Assembly (NCBI RefSeq): GCF_023517775.1
Contig: NZ_CP082904.1
Location: 3,410,001-3,474,000, forward strand
DNA length: 64,000 bases
Source: Mixta hanseatica
GTDB lineage: Bacteria > Pseudomonadota > Gammaproteobacteria > Enterobacterales > Enterobacteriaceae
Direction of reading: 5' to 3'
Shown piece by piece: positions 35,657 through 45,442 of this stretch. The notes beneath the pieces were generated by a model. It did no database searches. It was not told where the DNA came from and saw only the letters and a program-made list of their open reading frames with translations. The position numbers and the translations under genes were made by a program. Within the stretch, counting starts at the first letter, position 1, and each line of letters starts with the position of its first letter.

Positions 35657-37003
35657 TTACGCTACTTTATTCAGTTCGATACGTTTGATATCGCCCACCA
35701 GCACCAGGTAGCTCAGCACCGCGACGAAGGCGTGAATGCCGACGTAGATCAGCGCGCCGTTATACGAACCGGTGGAGGCGATGATGTAGCCGATAGCGAT
35801 AGGGGTAATGATGCCGGAGATATTGCCGAACATGTTGAACAGGCCGCCGCTAAGCCCGCTGATCTCTTTGGGCGCGGTATCCGCCATCACCGCCCAGCCG
35901 AGCGCGCCGATGCCTTTACCGAAGAAGGCGGTCGCCATAAAGAACACCACCACCCATTCCGTATCGACGTAGTTACAGGTGACCATCGAAATGGAAAGCA
36001 GCATGCCGAGAACGATAGGCGTTTTACGGGCGATATTCAGCGAGCCGGTTTTACGCATCAGCCAGTCGGAAATCACGCCGCCGAGCACGCCGCCAAGGAA
36101 CCCGCAGATGGCCGGAATAGAGGCGATAAACCCTGCCTTCAGAATCGACATACCGCGCGCCTGTACCAGGTAAACCGGGAACCAGGTAATAAAAAAGTAG
36201 GTCAGCGCATTAATGCAGTACTGCCCGAGATAGATACCGATCATCATCCGTGAGGTAATCAGCTGGCGAATCTGGCCCCATTTTTCACGTCCGCTGATTT
36301 TCTGCTGCGCTTTCTTCGCATCCATATTAATCAGCGCACCGCCCTGCTCCATATACTCCAGCTCGGCCTTATTCACCCCGGGATGATCGTTGGGATCGTG
36401 GATCACTTTTAGCCAGATAAAGCTGATGATGATGCCCAGCCCGCCCATAAACCAGAAGACGTGCGCCCAGCCAACCTGAGCGGTCAGCCAGCCCATAATC
36501 GGGGCGAAAATAACGGTAGCGAAATATTGCGCCGAGTTAAAAATCGCGACCGCGGTTCCACGCTCCTGCGCCGGAAACCAGGCGGCGACGATGCGGCTGT
36601 TGCCGGGGAAAGAAGGCGCTTCCGCCAGCCCGACCAGAAAGCGCAGCATAAACAGCGCGACGATAACCGTGAAGCCTTCAAAAATATCCACGAAGCCCTG
36701 TAACAGGGTAAACAGCGACCAGATAAAGATGCTCCAGAAATAGACGCGCTTCGAGCCGAAACGGTCAAGTAGCCAGCCGCCGGGGATTTGGCCAATCACA
36801 TAGGCCCATGAGAATGCCGAAAAGATGTAGCCCATGCCGACCGGATCGAGACCGATATCTTTCGCCATCTCGGAACCGGCAATGGAAAGCGTGGCACGGC
36901 CGCCATAGTTAAAGGACGTCACGATAAACAACATCACGACGATCCAGTATCGTGCGTTAGTTCTTTTTTCTACGGCGCTTTCCGCCTGGCTGAATGAATT
37001 CAT
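35657..37003 (-). CDS. gudP: Glucarate/galactarate MFS transporter
   Basis: 448 residues, major facilitator of the anion:cation symporter family with about 12 membrane helices. It has the MFS loop signature GWLLDRFGSKRVYFW after the second helix and the typical aldarate-transporter text NYGGRATLSIAGSEMAKDIGLDPVGMGYIFSAF. AGGAG lies 8 nt before the ATG at 37001-37003. First gene of the minus-strand aldarate operon. It is expected to import D-glucarate and galactarate by proton symport; no separate garP is present. Confidence 0.92.
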   Translation of the reverse strand: MNSFSQAESAVEKRTNARYWIVVMLFIVTSFNYGGRATLSIAGSEMAKDIGLDPVGMGYIFSAFSWAYVIGQIPGGWLLDRFGSKRVYFWSIFIWSLFTLLQGFVDIFEGFTVIVALFMLRFLVGLAEAPSFPGNSRIVAAWFPAQERGTAVAIFNSAQYFATVIFAPIMGWLTAQVGWAHVFWFMGGLGIIISFIWLKVIHDPNDHPGVNKAELEYMEQGGALINMDAKKAQQKISGREKWGQIRQLITSRMMIGIYLGQYCINALTYFFITWFPVYLVQARGMSILKAGFIASIPAICGFLGGVLGGVISDWLMRKTGSLNIARKTPIVLGMLLSISMVTCNYVDTEWVVVFFMATAFFGKGIGALGWAVMADTAPKEISGLSGGLFNMFGNISGIITPIAIGYIIASTGSYNGALIYVGIHAFVAVLSYLVLVGDIKRIELNKVA

Positions 37004-37041
37004 GATGCACTCCTGAAATATAGCGTTACGCTACTTTCCAC

Positions 37042-37057
37042 TCTGACTGCATACACA
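37042..37057 (-). promoter_or_regulatory. Weak CRP-like site upstream of gudP
   Basis: On the minus strand TGTGT-N6-TCAGA, 8 of 10 matches to TGTGA-N6-TCACA, about 40-55 bp before the gudP start. Suggestive only. Confidence 0.3.
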
Positions 37058-37329
37058 TTTTGTTGAGTATCAGAATGAGGTTGGGTTAAACATGGCGATG
37101 ATTATTTGTTAGCAAAAACATCTACTACGCGGCTCAGCTGTCTCAACCATTGTCAAACCTGGGGAAAAGTATATGGAGCGCACCGGGGCAATTCATTGGA
37201 ATAAAGCCCGATATTTTGTGTTGAAAAACGGTTATTTTATGGCTTTTGCCTAATTCGCTGCGGCCCGGCTCACGGAATCGTTTTTTTCAGGCCGATCGGC
37301 TGCGGGCCACGCACAGTGCGGATGGGGTT

Positions 37330-37345
37330 TGTGAGCCTCTTCACT
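37330..37345 (+). promoter_or_regulatory. CRP-like site between gudP and garD
   Basis: TGTGAGCCTCTTCACT matches the TGTGA-N6-TCACA consensus in 9 of 10 positions. It is 174 bp before garD and about 330 bp before gudP. Catabolite control of sugar-acid genes makes it plausible. Confidence 0.45.
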
Positions 37346-37518
37346 TGCATTTGTTCTAAAGCCTGAAAATGAAGTGAACGGAAAACATAAACCAGGTCAT
37401 TTGCATAATGCTCACACCATTGCCGCTTCTTATACTTTTCACAGCAAAAACATAAGACGCGGTTTTCACCGACGCCATCCCGCTTTCCAAGCTTTTCCAT
37501 TTACTGGATACCAAAGCA

Positions 37519-39078
37519 ATGAAAATATTCGAAGAGACGCCGCGCTATATTCGGGTACACGCAGACGATAACGTCGCTATCGTAGTGAATGACAACGGAC
37601 TGCCTGCCGGCAGCGTATTTCCCTGCGGGCTGCGCCTTACGGAACATGTTCCCCAGGGGCATAAGGTCGCGCTTAGCGCCATTGCGCGCGGCGAAACCAT
37701 TCGCCGTTACGGCGAAGTGATTGGCTACGCGCTGCGGGATATCGCCCAGGGCAGCTGGATTGAAGAGTCGCTGGTGGCGCTGCCCGAAGCGCCGCCGCTG
37801 GAAAGCCTGCCGTTGGCGACGCGCGTACCGGAATCATTGCCGCCGCTGGAAGGTTACACCTTTGAAGGCTACCGCAACGCCGACGGCAGCGTCGGCACGC
37901 GTAATCTGCTGGGGATTACCACCAGCGTACACTGTGTGGCCGGCGTAGTGGATTATGTGGTCGGCATCATTGAACGCGAACTGCTGCCGCGTTACCCCAA
38001 CGTCGATGGCGTGGTGGCGCTTAACCATCTTTACGGCTGCGGCGTGGCGATCAACGCGCCGGCGGCCATTATTCCCATCCGCACTATTCATAACCTGGCG
38101 CTGAATGCCAACTTTGGCGGCGAGGTAATGGTGGTGAGCCTTGGCTGTGAAAAGCTGCAGCCGGAGCGGCTGTTAGCCGCTAACGGCGATGATGTGCAGG
38201 CAATTTCTCTTGGCGACGAGGATATTGTACGTTTGCAGGATGAACGCCATGTCGGCTTCGAGGCGATGGTGCAGGCGATCCTGCGCGTAGCAGATCGGCA
38301 CCTGCAGCGCCTGAACCAGCGTCAACGTGAAACCTGCCCCGCGTCCGAACTGGTTGTCGGCATGCAGTGCGGCGGCAGCGATGCTTTCTCCGGCGTGACG
38401 GCGAATCCGGCGGTGGGCTACGCCTCTGACCTGCTGGTGCGCTGCGGCGCCACGGTAATGTTTTCCGAAGTAACTGAAGTGCGCGATGCGATCCATCTGT
38501 TAACGCCGCGGGCGGTAGATGAGGCAACCGGTAAACGTCTGCTGGAAGAGATGGCCTGGTATGATGAGTATCTGCGTCAGGGGCAAACCGATCGTAGTGC
38601 CAACCCTTCCCCGGGCAACAAAAAAGGCGGACTGGCAAACGTGGTGGAAAAAGCGCTGGGCTCGATTGCGAAATCAGGACGCAGCGCCATCGTTGAAGTG
38701 CTGTCGCCCGGCCAGCGTCCAACGAAGCGCGGGCTCATTTACGCCGCCACGCCCGCCAGCGATTTTGTCTGCGGCACGCAGCAGATGGCCTCCGGTATTA
38801 CGCTGCAGGTTTTCACCACCGGACGCGGCACACCGTATGGCCTCGCCGCCATTCCGGTAATCAAAATGGCGACGCGCACCGCGTTAGCCAACCGCTGGCA
38901 TGATTTAATGGATATTAATGCCGGCACCATCGCTACTGGCGAAGAAACTATTGAACAGGTGGGCTGGCGCTTATTTACTTTAATACTGGATATCGCCAGC
39001 GGCCGACAGCAAACCTGGTCCGATCGCTGGGGCATTCGCAATGCGCTGGCGGTGTTTAATCCGGCTCCGGTTACCTGA
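37519..39078 (+). CDS. garD: Galactarate dehydratase
   Basis: 519 residues (E. coli 523). UxaA/GarD family enzyme dehydrating galactarate to 5-keto-4-deoxy-D-glucarate, iron-dependent in the family. The N-terminal SAF-like domain (about 1-95) is followed by the main domain with [39 protein letters not shown] and [12 protein letters not shown]. No strong ribosome site precedes the ATG at 37519, but conservation begins directly after it. It is divergent from gudP, so both substrates' entry enzymes share one control region. Confidence 0.95.
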   Translation: MKIFEETPRYIRVHADDNVAIVVNDNGLPAGSVFPCGLRLTEHVPQGHKVALSAIARGETIRRYGEVIGYALRDIAQGSWIEESLVALPEAPPLESLPLATRVPESLPPLEGYTFEGYRNADGSVGTRNLLGITTSVHCVAGVVDYVVGIIERELLPRYPNVDGVVALNHLYGCGVAINAPAAIIPIRTIHNLALNANFGGEVMVVSLGCEKLQPERLLAANGDDVQAISLGDEDIVRLQDERHVGFEAMVQAILRVADRHLQRLNQRQRETCPASELVVGMQCGGSDAFSGVTANPAVGYASDLLVRCGATVMFSEVTEVRDAIHLLTPRAVDEATGKRLLEEMAWYDEYLRQGQTDRSANPSPGNKKGGLANVVEKALGSIAKSGRSAIVEVLSPGQRPTKRGLIYAATPASDFVCGTQQMASGITLQVFTTGRGTPYGLAAIPVIKMATRTALANRWHDLMDINAGTIATGEETIEQVGWRLFTLILDIASGRQQTWSDRWGIRNALAVFNPAPVT

Positions 39079-39094
39079 TGGCCGACGGAGCCGG
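39061..39094. other. Stem-loop across the garD stop
   Basis: 9-bp perfect inverted repeat CCGGCTCCG (39061-39069) / CGGAGCCGG (39086-39094) spanning the garD stop codon, next to the convergent yqcA stop. There is no T-run. It may stabilise or terminate the two convergent transcripts. Confidence 0.4.
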
Positions 39095-39099
39095 AAGCA

Positions 39100-39546
39100 T
39101 TACAGCAGCTTGCCCCAGCTTTCAACCCAGGGTGAGCTGACACTTTCCGGCTCTGGCGATTCCATCGCATCCACCAGCAGCATATCGCCGATGCGCGTTG
39201 CTTGCTGCTCCTGTAGCAGCGCGTCAAAGGTTTTCCCCGCGCCGCAGAAGTGATCGTAGCTGCTGTCTCCCAGCGCGATCACGCCATAGCGCAGCTGCGG
39301 CTGATGGCCCAGCTTATCTTTTACGTCGTGATAGAGCCCGGCGATGCTGTCGGGAAAATTGCCCTGACCGGTAGTCGAGGTAACAATCAGCGCAACCTTA
39401 TCGCCGTACTGCTGCCAGTCGCTAAAGCTGGGATCTTCAAAGATCTGCACCTGATGACCTTGCTCTTGCAGGATCGGCTCGGCCTCTTCCGCAACCAGCA
39501 ACGCGTTGCCGTAAACCGTTCCGACGAAAATACCTATCTGCGCCAT
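39100..39546 (-). CDS. yqcA: Flavodoxin YqcA
   Basis: 148 residues, single flavodoxin-like domain. FMN phosphate loop [15 protein letters not shown] (9-23), [12 protein letters not shown] and [11 protein letters not shown] match E. coli YqcA and its paralogue MioC. The electron partner is unknown. It follows truC by 11 bp on the same strand, the usual yqcC-truC-yqcA order. Confidence 0.93.
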   Translation of the reverse strand: MAQIGIFVGTVYGNALLVAEEAEPILQEQGHQVQIFEDPSFSDWQQYGDKVALIVTSTTGQGNFPDSIAGLYHDVKDKLGHQPQLRYGVIALGDSSYDHFCGAGKTFDALLQEQQATRIGDMLLVDAMESPEPESVSSPWVESWGKLL

Positions 39547-39557
39547 AAACTTCTCCC

Positions 39558-40337
39558 TTATTGTGTGTCTCTATCCTGGCCTGGCGACTGTGCAAACTCA
39601 ACCCTGGGAATATCAGGGAGATGATGCTGCCAGCCAAACTGCTGCATCAGGCGTTGCCAGTCATGATCGAGCCCGGCCCGCAGAGTAAGCAGCTCGCCGG
39701 TGACCGGATGGCTCAGCGCCAGGCAGCTGGCGTGCAGCATCAAGCGATCGCAGCCGAAATGCTGCGCTACGCCGCGGTTCTGACGTAAATCGCCATGCGT
39801 GGTATCGCCAATAATCGGATGGCGCAGATGGGAAAGATGACGACGCAGCTGATGTTTGCGGCCCGTCGCCGGCTGCAGCTCCATCAGGCTGTAACGGGCG
39901 GTGGGATAACGGCCGATAGCCACCGGCTGTTCCGTGATCGCCACCCCGCGCCAGTCGGTTACCGCCGGCTGCGGCCCTTTATCCGCCGAGGCATATTTAT
40001 CAGCGATTTTATCCAGCTCTTCGGTCAGCGGATAATCGAGCCGCTCCGCGCCCTGCAGCCAGCCACGCACCACGGCATGGTAGGTTTTCGTCATTTGATG
40101 CTGCTCAAACTGCTGCGACAGCAGGCGGCCGACTTCACTGGAAAGTCCCATTAGCAGCACGCCGGAGGTAGGCCGATCGAGCCGATGAGCGGTAAAGACG
40201 TGCTGGCCGATTTGATCGCGCACCGTCTGCATCACAAACACTTTTTCTTTACGATCCAGCCAGCTGCGATGCACCAGCCAACCAGCGGGTTTATTGACTG
40301 CCACCAGCCATTCGTCTTGATAAATAATTTCCAGCAT
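39558..40337 (-). CDS. truC: tRNA pseudouridine(65) synthase TruC
   Basis: 259 residues of the RluA-type family. The catalytic aspartate is in [13 protein letters not shown] near residue 54. [11 protein letters not shown] and [25 protein letters not shown] are the other conserved motifs. It modifies U65 in some tRNAs. Its start shares a base with the yqcC stop, so it is coupled to yqcC. Confidence 0.96.
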   Translation of the reverse strand: MLEIIYQDEWLVAVNKPAGWLVHRSWLDRKEKVFVMQTVRDQIGQHVFTAHRLDRPTSGVLLMGLSSEVGRLLSQQFEQHQMTKTYHAVVRGWLQGAERLDYPLTEELDKIADKYASADKGPQPAVTDWRGVAITEQPVAIGRYPTARYSLMELQPATGRKHQLRRHLSHLRHPIIGDTTHGDLRQNRGVAQHFGCDRLMLHASCLALSHPVTGELLTLRAGLDHDWQRLMQQFGWQHHLPDIPRVEFAQSPGQDRDTQ

Positions 40338-40666
40338 CAGCGATCCGGGACAATAAATAGCGCATCAAGCGCGCTCAGGTGAACCAGCAGCTCGCGGCGT
40401 GCGGGAATTTCCGCTTCCAGCGCCATTTCATAATAGGGTGCGATAGCAAAATTTTGCGGCAGCTCCGCCTCAGCGTCGAGCAAGGCGTGCATACGCGGGA
40501 TCAACACCCACTGCAACCACTCCAGCGGCCGCATAGTATCGAGGAAAAACGGCTGCGTGCTGTTGAACGCTGCCGACTCAGGCGCTTCGCTCTGCCATAG
40601 CGCATGCGCTTTCAGTAATGCTTCGACCGCCAGCAACCCCTGGCGAACCTGATGTTCACGGTGCAT
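40337..40666 (-). CDS. yqcC: YqcC family protein
   Basis: 109 residues, the same as E. coli YqcC, no known function. The ATG at 40664-40666 was chosen because GAGG lies 6 nt before it and the alignment MHREHQVRQGLLAVEALL begins there; an ATG two codons upstream abuts the ribosome site. FNSTQPFFLDTMRPLEWLQWVLIPRM is the family core. First gene of yqcC-truC-yqcA, directly downstream of csrB. Confidence 0.88.
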   Translation of the reverse strand: MHREHQVRQGLLAVEALLKAHALWQSEAPESAAFNSTQPFFLDTMRPLEWLQWVLIPRMHALLDAEAELPQNFAIAPYYEMALEAEIPARRELLVHLSALDALFIVPDR

Positions 40667-40742
40667 GGGCATCCTCACAACGGGTGTAATTTTAAGGGCG
40701 GCAAGCATAGCACCGGTGGGCCGATGGGAAAACGCGCAGCAT

Positions 40743-40773
40743 AAAAAAAGGGGCACTGTATTAACAGTGCCCC
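40743..40773 (-). terminator. csrB intrinsic terminator
   Basis: 10-bp perfect stem GGGGCACTGT (40750-40759) / ACAGTGCCCC (40764-40773), loop ATTA, followed on the minus strand by seven T. Confidence 0.93.
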
Positions 40774-41057
40774 CGGTTCGTTTGCAGCAATCCAGCTACT
40801 TTATTGCTCCCTGCTCATCCATGAAAACTTTTCCCTGCTGTCATCCTGACAAACTCGCCTTCATGGCGGTACTCCATCGGCTTTCCTGGCCCACCAGACA
40901 TCCTGTCTGGCTCTCATTCTCCGTCCTGGAGGTGTCCTTTTATTCCAGCCTGGAATGTTCGGCTTCATCCTGAAGCTATCCGTTAACGCCTCTCCCTGTG
41001 CGACGCATCATCCTGATGTACGCCTTCCCTGACGTTATCCATTCCACGGATTTCCTT
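40743..41057 (-). ncRNA. csrB: CsrB, CsrA-sequestering regulatory RNA
   Basis: About 315 nt on the minus strand between syd and yqcC, the csrB position in E. coli. I count about 21 GGA motifs (TCC on the plus strand), many as CAGGATG/CAGGGA in short hairpin loops such as CATCAGGATGATG and TTCAGGATGAA. The 3' end (AGTAGCTGGA...CGAACCGG, then a GC-rich terminator) closely matches E. coli CsrB. It binds and titrates CsrA dimers. The 5' end is estimated from AATTAT at 41062-41067 as -10 and from the distance to the UvrY box. Confidence 0.93.
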
Positions 41058-41269
41058 TCCGATAATTTGCAGTTTGCCTTAGCCAGAAAAGGAAACAAGC
41101 TACCTTTTCCGTTAATCATTTAACCTGGCAAAAATCTTAAAAGACAGATTTCACTAAGTTTATGATTTACATTATTTTCACAAAAAAAGTTTTCATTTCC
41201 TGATGATTTATTCTGGCGATCTCTCACAGTCCATGTAAGAGATCTCCTACAACATTACGGGCGAATCAC
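41058..41269 (-). promoter_or_regulatory. csrB upstream control region with UvrY box
   Basis: The palindrome TGTAAGAGATCTCCTACA at 41234-41251 is one base off the UvrY/GacA-type box TGTAAG-N6-CTTACA found upstream of E. coli csrB. Its centre is about 185 bp before the estimated start, a distance like that in E. coli. The DNA between (41100-41220) is very AT-rich, as expected where IHF bends the promoter. It sits just past the syd stop. Confidence 0.8.
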
Positions 41270-41824
41270 TTAAGCAAGCTCAGTAACCGGTTGTAATGAC
41301 TTAAGAAAAATCCTAAGATCCGGCGCCAGTTTTTCGCGGCGCGGCGTTCCTAAGGTTTCACAAATCACTTCCCCGGTTAAGTTGCACACGGATATAACCT
41401 CTGAATCAGAAGCGGTGGTGGCAATAAATAATGTCGGAGTTTGTTTTAAACGCCTTTTCATTACTAAGTGCCCAATCAGGTTTTCCTGCACTCGCACAAA
41501 ATCGGCTTCGCTCCATACCTGAAGTAAAGTGATCGGCTGCTGTTCGAACGTCGCCTGCATATCGCCAGCGTATTGCGTTGTATAATAGCTCACCACCGCA
41601 GGCTGCAACTGAAGCTCCAGCGCCCGTTCTACCGCTGCGAGATGCGGCTCGGCACTAAAAGGCTGCGGCTGCCAAAGCACGCGCTCGCCACGGTTTTCTA
41701 CCGCACAGGGTGAAGGAACCGCATATAGCTCTGCACTGGCAGGCGGATGCCCATAGCGCTGCTGCCATTGCTGACAGTAATACTGAGTGAAGTCACGCAA
41801 CGCGGCGGCAATAAGATCATTCAT
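41270..41824 (-). CDS. syd: SecY-interacting protein Syd
   Basis: 184 residues (E. coli 181). Peripheral membrane protein that binds SecY and is thought to check Sec translocon quality. Conserved blocks VPSPCAVEN, WQPQPF, YYTTQYAGDM, TLLQVWSEADFVRVQENLIGHL and ISVCNLTGEV. GGAG precedes the ATG at 41822-41824. Divergent from queF. Confidence 0.95.
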   Translation of the reverse strand: MNDLIAAALRDFTQYYCQQWQQRYGHPPASAELYAVPSPCAVENRGERVLWQPQPFSAEPHLAAVERALELQLQPAVVSYYTTQYAGDMQATFEQQPITLLQVWSEADFVRVQENLIGHLVMKRRLKQTPTLFIATTASDSEVISVCNLTGEVICETLGTPRREKLAPDLRIFLKSLQPVTELA

Positions 41825-41931
41825 CTTTTTTTACTCCAGGCTGAGTGAGTTACACTTACAGCCTTATTTACCGTTTCTTTATCACAGGAAAAGACACTGC
41901 TCGTCATTCCCGACGGGCGTGAGGTTACGTT

Positions 41932-42777
41932 ATGTCTTCTTATGAACAACATCAGTCGCTTGCCAACCTGACTTTGGGCAAGCCGACCGCTTGGCAGGAT
42001 CGCTACGAGCCAGCCTTGCTACAGGCGGTACCGCGTTCGCTTAACCGTGAGCCTTTAGGCCTTTATCCCACCAATCTGCCCTTTCACGGCGCCGATATCT
42101 GGACATTGTATGAACTCTCTTGGCTGAATGCCAAAGGTGTTCCTCAGGTCGCCGTGGGCGAGGTGGTGTTACAGGCGGATAGCCTTAATCTGATCGAGTC
42201 AAAGAGCTTTAAGCTTTATCTTAACAGCTTTAACCAGACGCGCTTTGCCGACTGGGGCGAGGTGCGCCAGACGCTGGAACGTGATTTGCGCGCCTGCGCG
42301 CAGGGCGATGTTAGCGTAGCGCTGTTCCGCCTGCAGGAAATAGAAGGACAGCCGATTGGTCAGTTCGACGGTTTCTGTATTGATGAGCAGGATATCAGCA
42401 TTGATGAGTATCAGTTCAATGCCGATTATCTGGCCGATGCCGCAGGTGACGAAATCGTTGAAGAAACGCTGGTTAGCCATCTGCTGAAATCGAACTGTCT
42501 GATTACCCATCAGCCTGACTGGGGTTCGGTACAAATTCGCTATCGCGGGCCGCGCATCAAGCGCGAGGCACTGCTACGCTACCTGGTCTCGTTTCGTCAT
42601 CACAATGAGTTTCACGAGCAATGTGTAGAACGTATCTTTAACGATCTGCTGCGCTTCTGTCGGCCGGAAATGCTGTCGGTTTATGCTCGCTATACGCGAC
42701 GCGGCGGACTGGATATTAATCCGTGGCGCAGCAATACTGATTTTTCGCCCAGCCATTCACGCCTGGTGCGCCAGTAA
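41932..42777 (+). CDS. queF: NADPH-dependent 7-cyano-7-deazaguanine reductase
   Basis: 281 residues, long bimodular QueF. It reduces preQ0 to preQ1 in queuosine synthesis, downstream of QueD and QueE. The QueF motif is [20 protein letters not shown], and the nucleophile cysteine and nearby aspartate lie in [22 protein letters not shown] lies 9 nt upstream of the ATG. Confidence 0.97.
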   Translation: MSSYEQHQSLANLTLGKPTAWQDRYEPALLQAVPRSLNREPLGLYPTNLPFHGADIWTLYELSWLNAKGVPQVAVGEVVLQADSLNLIESKSFKLYLNSFNQTRFADWGEVRQTLERDLRACAQGDVSVALFRLQEIEGQPIGQFDGFCIDEQDISIDEYQFNADYLADAAGDEIVEETLVSHLLKSNCLITHQPDWGSVQIRYRGPRIKREALLRYLVSFRHHNEFHEQCVERIFNDLLRFCRPEMLSVYARYTRRGGLDINPWRSNTDFSPSHSRLVRQ

Positions 42778-42858
42778 ACTGCGGAGCTCCTCGCAGGACT
42801 ACGTTCTGTTACAGGAATCGGTTGAGGAACTTCAGCACAGAAGGCTACTCTGAGAAGC

Positions 42859-42881
42859 AGCGGTGGCGATATACCACCGCT
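42859..42881 (+). terminator. Probable queF terminator
   Basis: AGCGGTGG / CCACCGCT, 8-bp stem with a 7-nt loop, followed by CAGGGATTTTC. The T-tract is imperfect. Confidence 0.5.
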
Positions 42882-42960
42882 CAGGGATTTTCTCGTCACC
42901 GTGCAGTTGCCGTAACGACACGGTGTCATTTATCACCCTGGCGGGTGTAAAGGAGTTCAC

Positions 42961-44325
42961 TTGATTACACATATCAGCCCACTTGGCTCGATGGATTTGC
43001 TTTCGCAGTTAGAAGTCGACATGCTGAAGCGTACGGCCAGCAGCGATCTCTATCAGCTGTTTCGCAACTGCTCTCTCGCCGTGCTTAATTCCGGTAGCCA
43101 GACCGACAGCAGCCATGAACTGCTCTCCCGCTTTGAAAACTTCGATATTAATGTGCTGCGCCGCGAGCGTGGCGTAAAGCTGGAACTGATTAATCCGCCG
43201 GAAGAAGCCTTTGTTGATGGGCGCATTATCCGTTCTTTGCAGGCTAACCTGTTTGCCGTACTGCGCGACATTCTGTTTGTTACCGGTCAGTTTGAGACAG
43301 TTGGCCGTTTTCAGCAGCGCGACCTGGATAATTCCGCGCATATCACCAATCTGGTTTTCTCTATTTTGCGTAACGCGCGCGCGCTGCACGTCGGCGAATA
43401 TCCTAATATGGTGGTTTGCTGGGGCGGCCACTCAATTAACGCGACCGAATATCAATATTGCCGCAACGTCGGCACTCAGCTGGGCCTGCGTGAACTGAAT
43501 ATCTGTACCGGCTGCGGGCCGGGCGTGATGGAAGCGCCGATGAAAGGCGCCGCCGTGGGTCATGCGCAGCAGCGCTACCGCGAAGGACGTTTTATCGGCC
43601 TGACCGAGCCATCGATTATTGCCGCAGAGCCGCCGAATCCGCTGGTTAACGAACTGATTATCATGCCGGATATTGAAAAACGTCTGGAAGCGTTTGTGCG
43701 CATTGCGCATGGCATTATCATTTTCCCGGGCGGCGTCGGTACCGCAGAAGAGCTGCTTTATCTGCTGGGTATTCTGATGAATCCAGAGAATAATGATCAG
43801 GTGCTGCCTTTGATCCTGACCGGGCCGAAAGAGAGCGCCGATTATTTCCGCGTGCTGGATGAGTTTATCGTGAATACCGTCGGCGAGCAGGCGCGTCGTT
43901 ATTACACCATCATTATTGACGATGCAGCCGAAGTGGCGCGTCAGATGAAAAAAGCGATGCCGCAGGTTAAAGAGAACCGTCGTGAAAGCGGCGATGCCTA
44001 CAGCTTTAACTGGTCGCTGCGCATTGAACCCGATTTACAGGTTCCCTTCCTGCCAACGCATGAGAATATGGCGAACCTCAATCTCTATCCCAATCAGCCG
44101 CCGGAAAAACTGGCCGCCGCCTTGCGTCGCGCCTTCTCCGGCATTGTTGCTGGTAACGTGAAAGAGATGGGCATCCGCGAGATTCGGCAGAGAGGACCGT
44201 ATAAACTGCATGGCGATCCGGCCATTATGCGCCGCATGGACGATCTGCTGCAGGGCTTCGTGGCTCAGCACCGCATGAAGCTACCGGGTACGGCCTATAT
44301 TCCGTGCTACGAAATCATCAAATAA
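42961..44325 (+). CDS. ppnN: Pyrimidine/purine nucleotide 5'-monophosphate nucleosidase PpnN
   Basis: 454 residues, with a TTG start at 42961 set by AAAGGAG 5 nt upstream and by conservation from [15 protein letters not shown]. It cleaves nucleoside monophosphates to base and ribose 5-phosphate and in E. coli is activated by ppGpp. The lysine-decarboxylase-like (LOG) fold signature [15 protein letters not shown] and [12 protein letters not shown] are present. The central text is nearly identical to E. coli YgdH. xni follows directly; E. coli sdaCB are not here. Confidence 0.96.
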   Translation: MITHISPLGSMDLLSQLEVDMLKRTASSDLYQLFRNCSLAVLNSGSQTDSSHELLSRFENFDINVLRRERGVKLELINPPEEAFVDGRIIRSLQANLFAVLRDILFVTGQFETVGRFQQRDLDNSAHITNLVFSILRNARALHVGEYPNMVVCWGGHSINATEYQYCRNVGTQLGLRELNICTGCGPGVMEAPMKGAAVGHAQQRYREGRFIGLTEPSIIAAEPPNPLVNELIIMPDIEKRLEAFVRIAHGIIIFPGGVGTAEELLYLLGILMNPENNDQVLPLILTGPKESADYFRVLDEFIVNTVGEQARRYYTIIIDDAAEVARQMKKAMPQVKENRRESGDAYSFNWSLRIEPDLQVPFLPTHENMANLNLYPNQPPEKLAAALRRAFSGIVAGNVKEMGIREIRQRGPYKLHGDPAIMRRMDDLLQGFVAQHRMKLPGTAYIPCYEIIK

Positions 44326-44331
44326 TCGTAA

Positions 44332-44354
44332 ACGGGCGGCATCATGCTGCCCGT
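44332..44354 (+). other. Stem-loop between ppnN and xni
   Basis: ACGGGCGGCA / TGCTGCCCGT, 10-bp stem with one mismatch and a 3-nt loop. No T-run follows, so read-through into xni is likely. Confidence 0.4.
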
Positions 44355-44362
44355 CATTAACC

Positions 44363-45121
44363 ATGACTATTCATTTATTAATTGTTGATGCGCTGAATCT
44401 TATTCGCCGTATTCATGCGGTACAGGGAACACCTTGTCAGGATCGCTGCGTCGCGGCTTTGCAGCAGCTATTGGGCCATACACAGCCTACTCATGCCGTT
44501 GCGGTATTTGACGATGAGCTGCGTCGTGAAGGCTGGCGGCATCAGCTGCTGCCTGACTATAAGGCGGGACGTCCGCCGATGCCGGAAGATTTGCAGCGGG
44601 AAATGCCCCTGTTGCAGGCGGCGTTTCGTCAGGCTGGCGTGCCCTGCTGGTCCGCAGAAGGCGATGAGGCGGACGATCTGGCCGCTACGCTGGCGGTGAA
44701 AGTAGCGCAGAGCGGCCATCAGGCGACCATTGTCTCAACGGATAAAGGCTATTGTCAGCTGCTGGCGCCTGAAATCCGCATTCGCGATTATTTTCAGAAG
44801 CGATGGCTGGATCTACCGTTTATTGAGCAAGAGTTTGGCGTCGCGCCAGAGCGGCTGCCTGATTTCTGGGGGTTGGCCGGCATCGGCAGCAGCAAGATAC
44901 CCGGCGTGGCGGGAATTGGTGCTAAAAGCGCCAGCCAGTTATTACAGCAGTTCGGTTCGCTGGAAGTATTGTATCAGCAACTTGATGCGGTGCCGGATAA
45001 GTGGCGCAAGAAGCTAATTGAACAGCGCGAGATGGCATTTATTAGTCAGCGCGTCGCAACGCTGCGCACCGATCTCCATCTTAACGGCAATCTGAAAGAT
45101 TTACGGCTACAGGGAAATTAG
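44363..45121 (+). CDS. xni: Flap endonuclease Xni (ExoIX)
   Basis: 252 residues. 5'-nuclease family protein related to the PolA exonuclease domain. [40 protein letters not shown] and [10 protein letters not shown] hold the metal-binding acidic residues, and [14 protein letters not shown] is the H3TH DNA-binding motif. The ATG at 44363 fits E. coli Xni. Confidence 0.95.
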   Translation: MTIHLLIVDALNLIRRIHAVQGTPCQDRCVAALQQLLGHTQPTHAVAVFDDELRREGWRHQLLPDYKAGRPPMPEDLQREMPLLQAAFRQAGVPCWSAEGDEADDLAATLAVKVAQSGHQATIVSTDKGYCQLLAPEIRIRDYFQKRWLDLPFIEQEFGVAPERLPDFWGLAGIGSSKIPGVAGIGAKSASQLLQQFGSLEVLYQQLDAVPDKWRKKLIEQREMAFISQRVATLRTDLHLNGNLKDLRLQGN

Positions 45122-45185
45122 CCTGTTTCAGTTTTATACCCATCAGACATTAAATTGCCGGCGCGTTGGCTTTCTTCAAATTAAA

Positions 45186-45211
45186 AATGCTGGTCAATTC
45201 AGACCAGCATT
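45186..45211 (-). terminator. Terminator of the yhfL-like gene
   Basis: 10-bp perfect stem AATGCTGGTC / GACCAGCATT with a 6-nt loop and T5 following on the minus strand, 22 bp past the stop. It also lies past the xni stop on the other strand. Confidence 0.85.
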
Positions 45212-45233
45212 GAGCGCTATAACAAAACCGTTA

Positions 45234-45401
45234 TTATTTTGCTGTTGGGCCACAGCCGCCAATGATCTTAGAAACAGAGATGGCCGGGTGCAGCAAATAA
45301 TCATAATCACAGTTTTTTTCTTTATTATAAACGCTACCGGTACAGCCGGTAAGTGTCGCTAAAAAAGCGCCCAAAATGGCGATTTTGCATGCCTTTTTCA
45401 T
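45234..45401 (-). CDS. yhfL: YhfL-family small lipoprotein
   Basis: 55 residues, starting MKKACKIAILGAFLATLTGC: a lipoprotein signal peptide with the lipobox LTGC and acylated C20. The mature part shares CDYDYLLHPAISVSKIIGGC (31-50) with E. coli YhfL, also 55 residues, whose function is unknown. AAAGGAA precedes the ATG at 45399-45401. In E. coli yhfL is elsewhere, near damX/trpS. Here it stands alone between xni and rlmM with its own terminator. Confidence 0.88.
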   Translation of the reverse strand: MKKACKIAILGAFLATLTGCTGSVYNKEKNCDYDYLLHPAISVSKIIGGCGPTAK

Positions 45402-45442
45402 TGTAATTTCCTTTTGAATTAAACGTTCCTTTTAATACAGAG

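Larger units (their letters stand above)
37004..37518. promoter_or_regulatory. Divergent gudP / garD control region
   Basis: 515 bp without a gene between the two arms of the aldarate cluster. It holds two CRP-like sites (listed separately), a GCCGATCGGC palindrome at 37292-37301 and TATACT at 37431-37436 as a possible garD -10 element. By analogy with E. coli the activator should be CdaR, which responds to glucarate/galactarate/glycerate; I could not identify its operator with confidence, and its gene is not in this window. Confidence 0.55.

Noticed and set aside
33004..36253. Long plus-strand frames opposite gudD, gudX and gudP
   Set aside because: The minus-strand genes are full-length conserved enzymes; the opposing frames have no recognisable domains.
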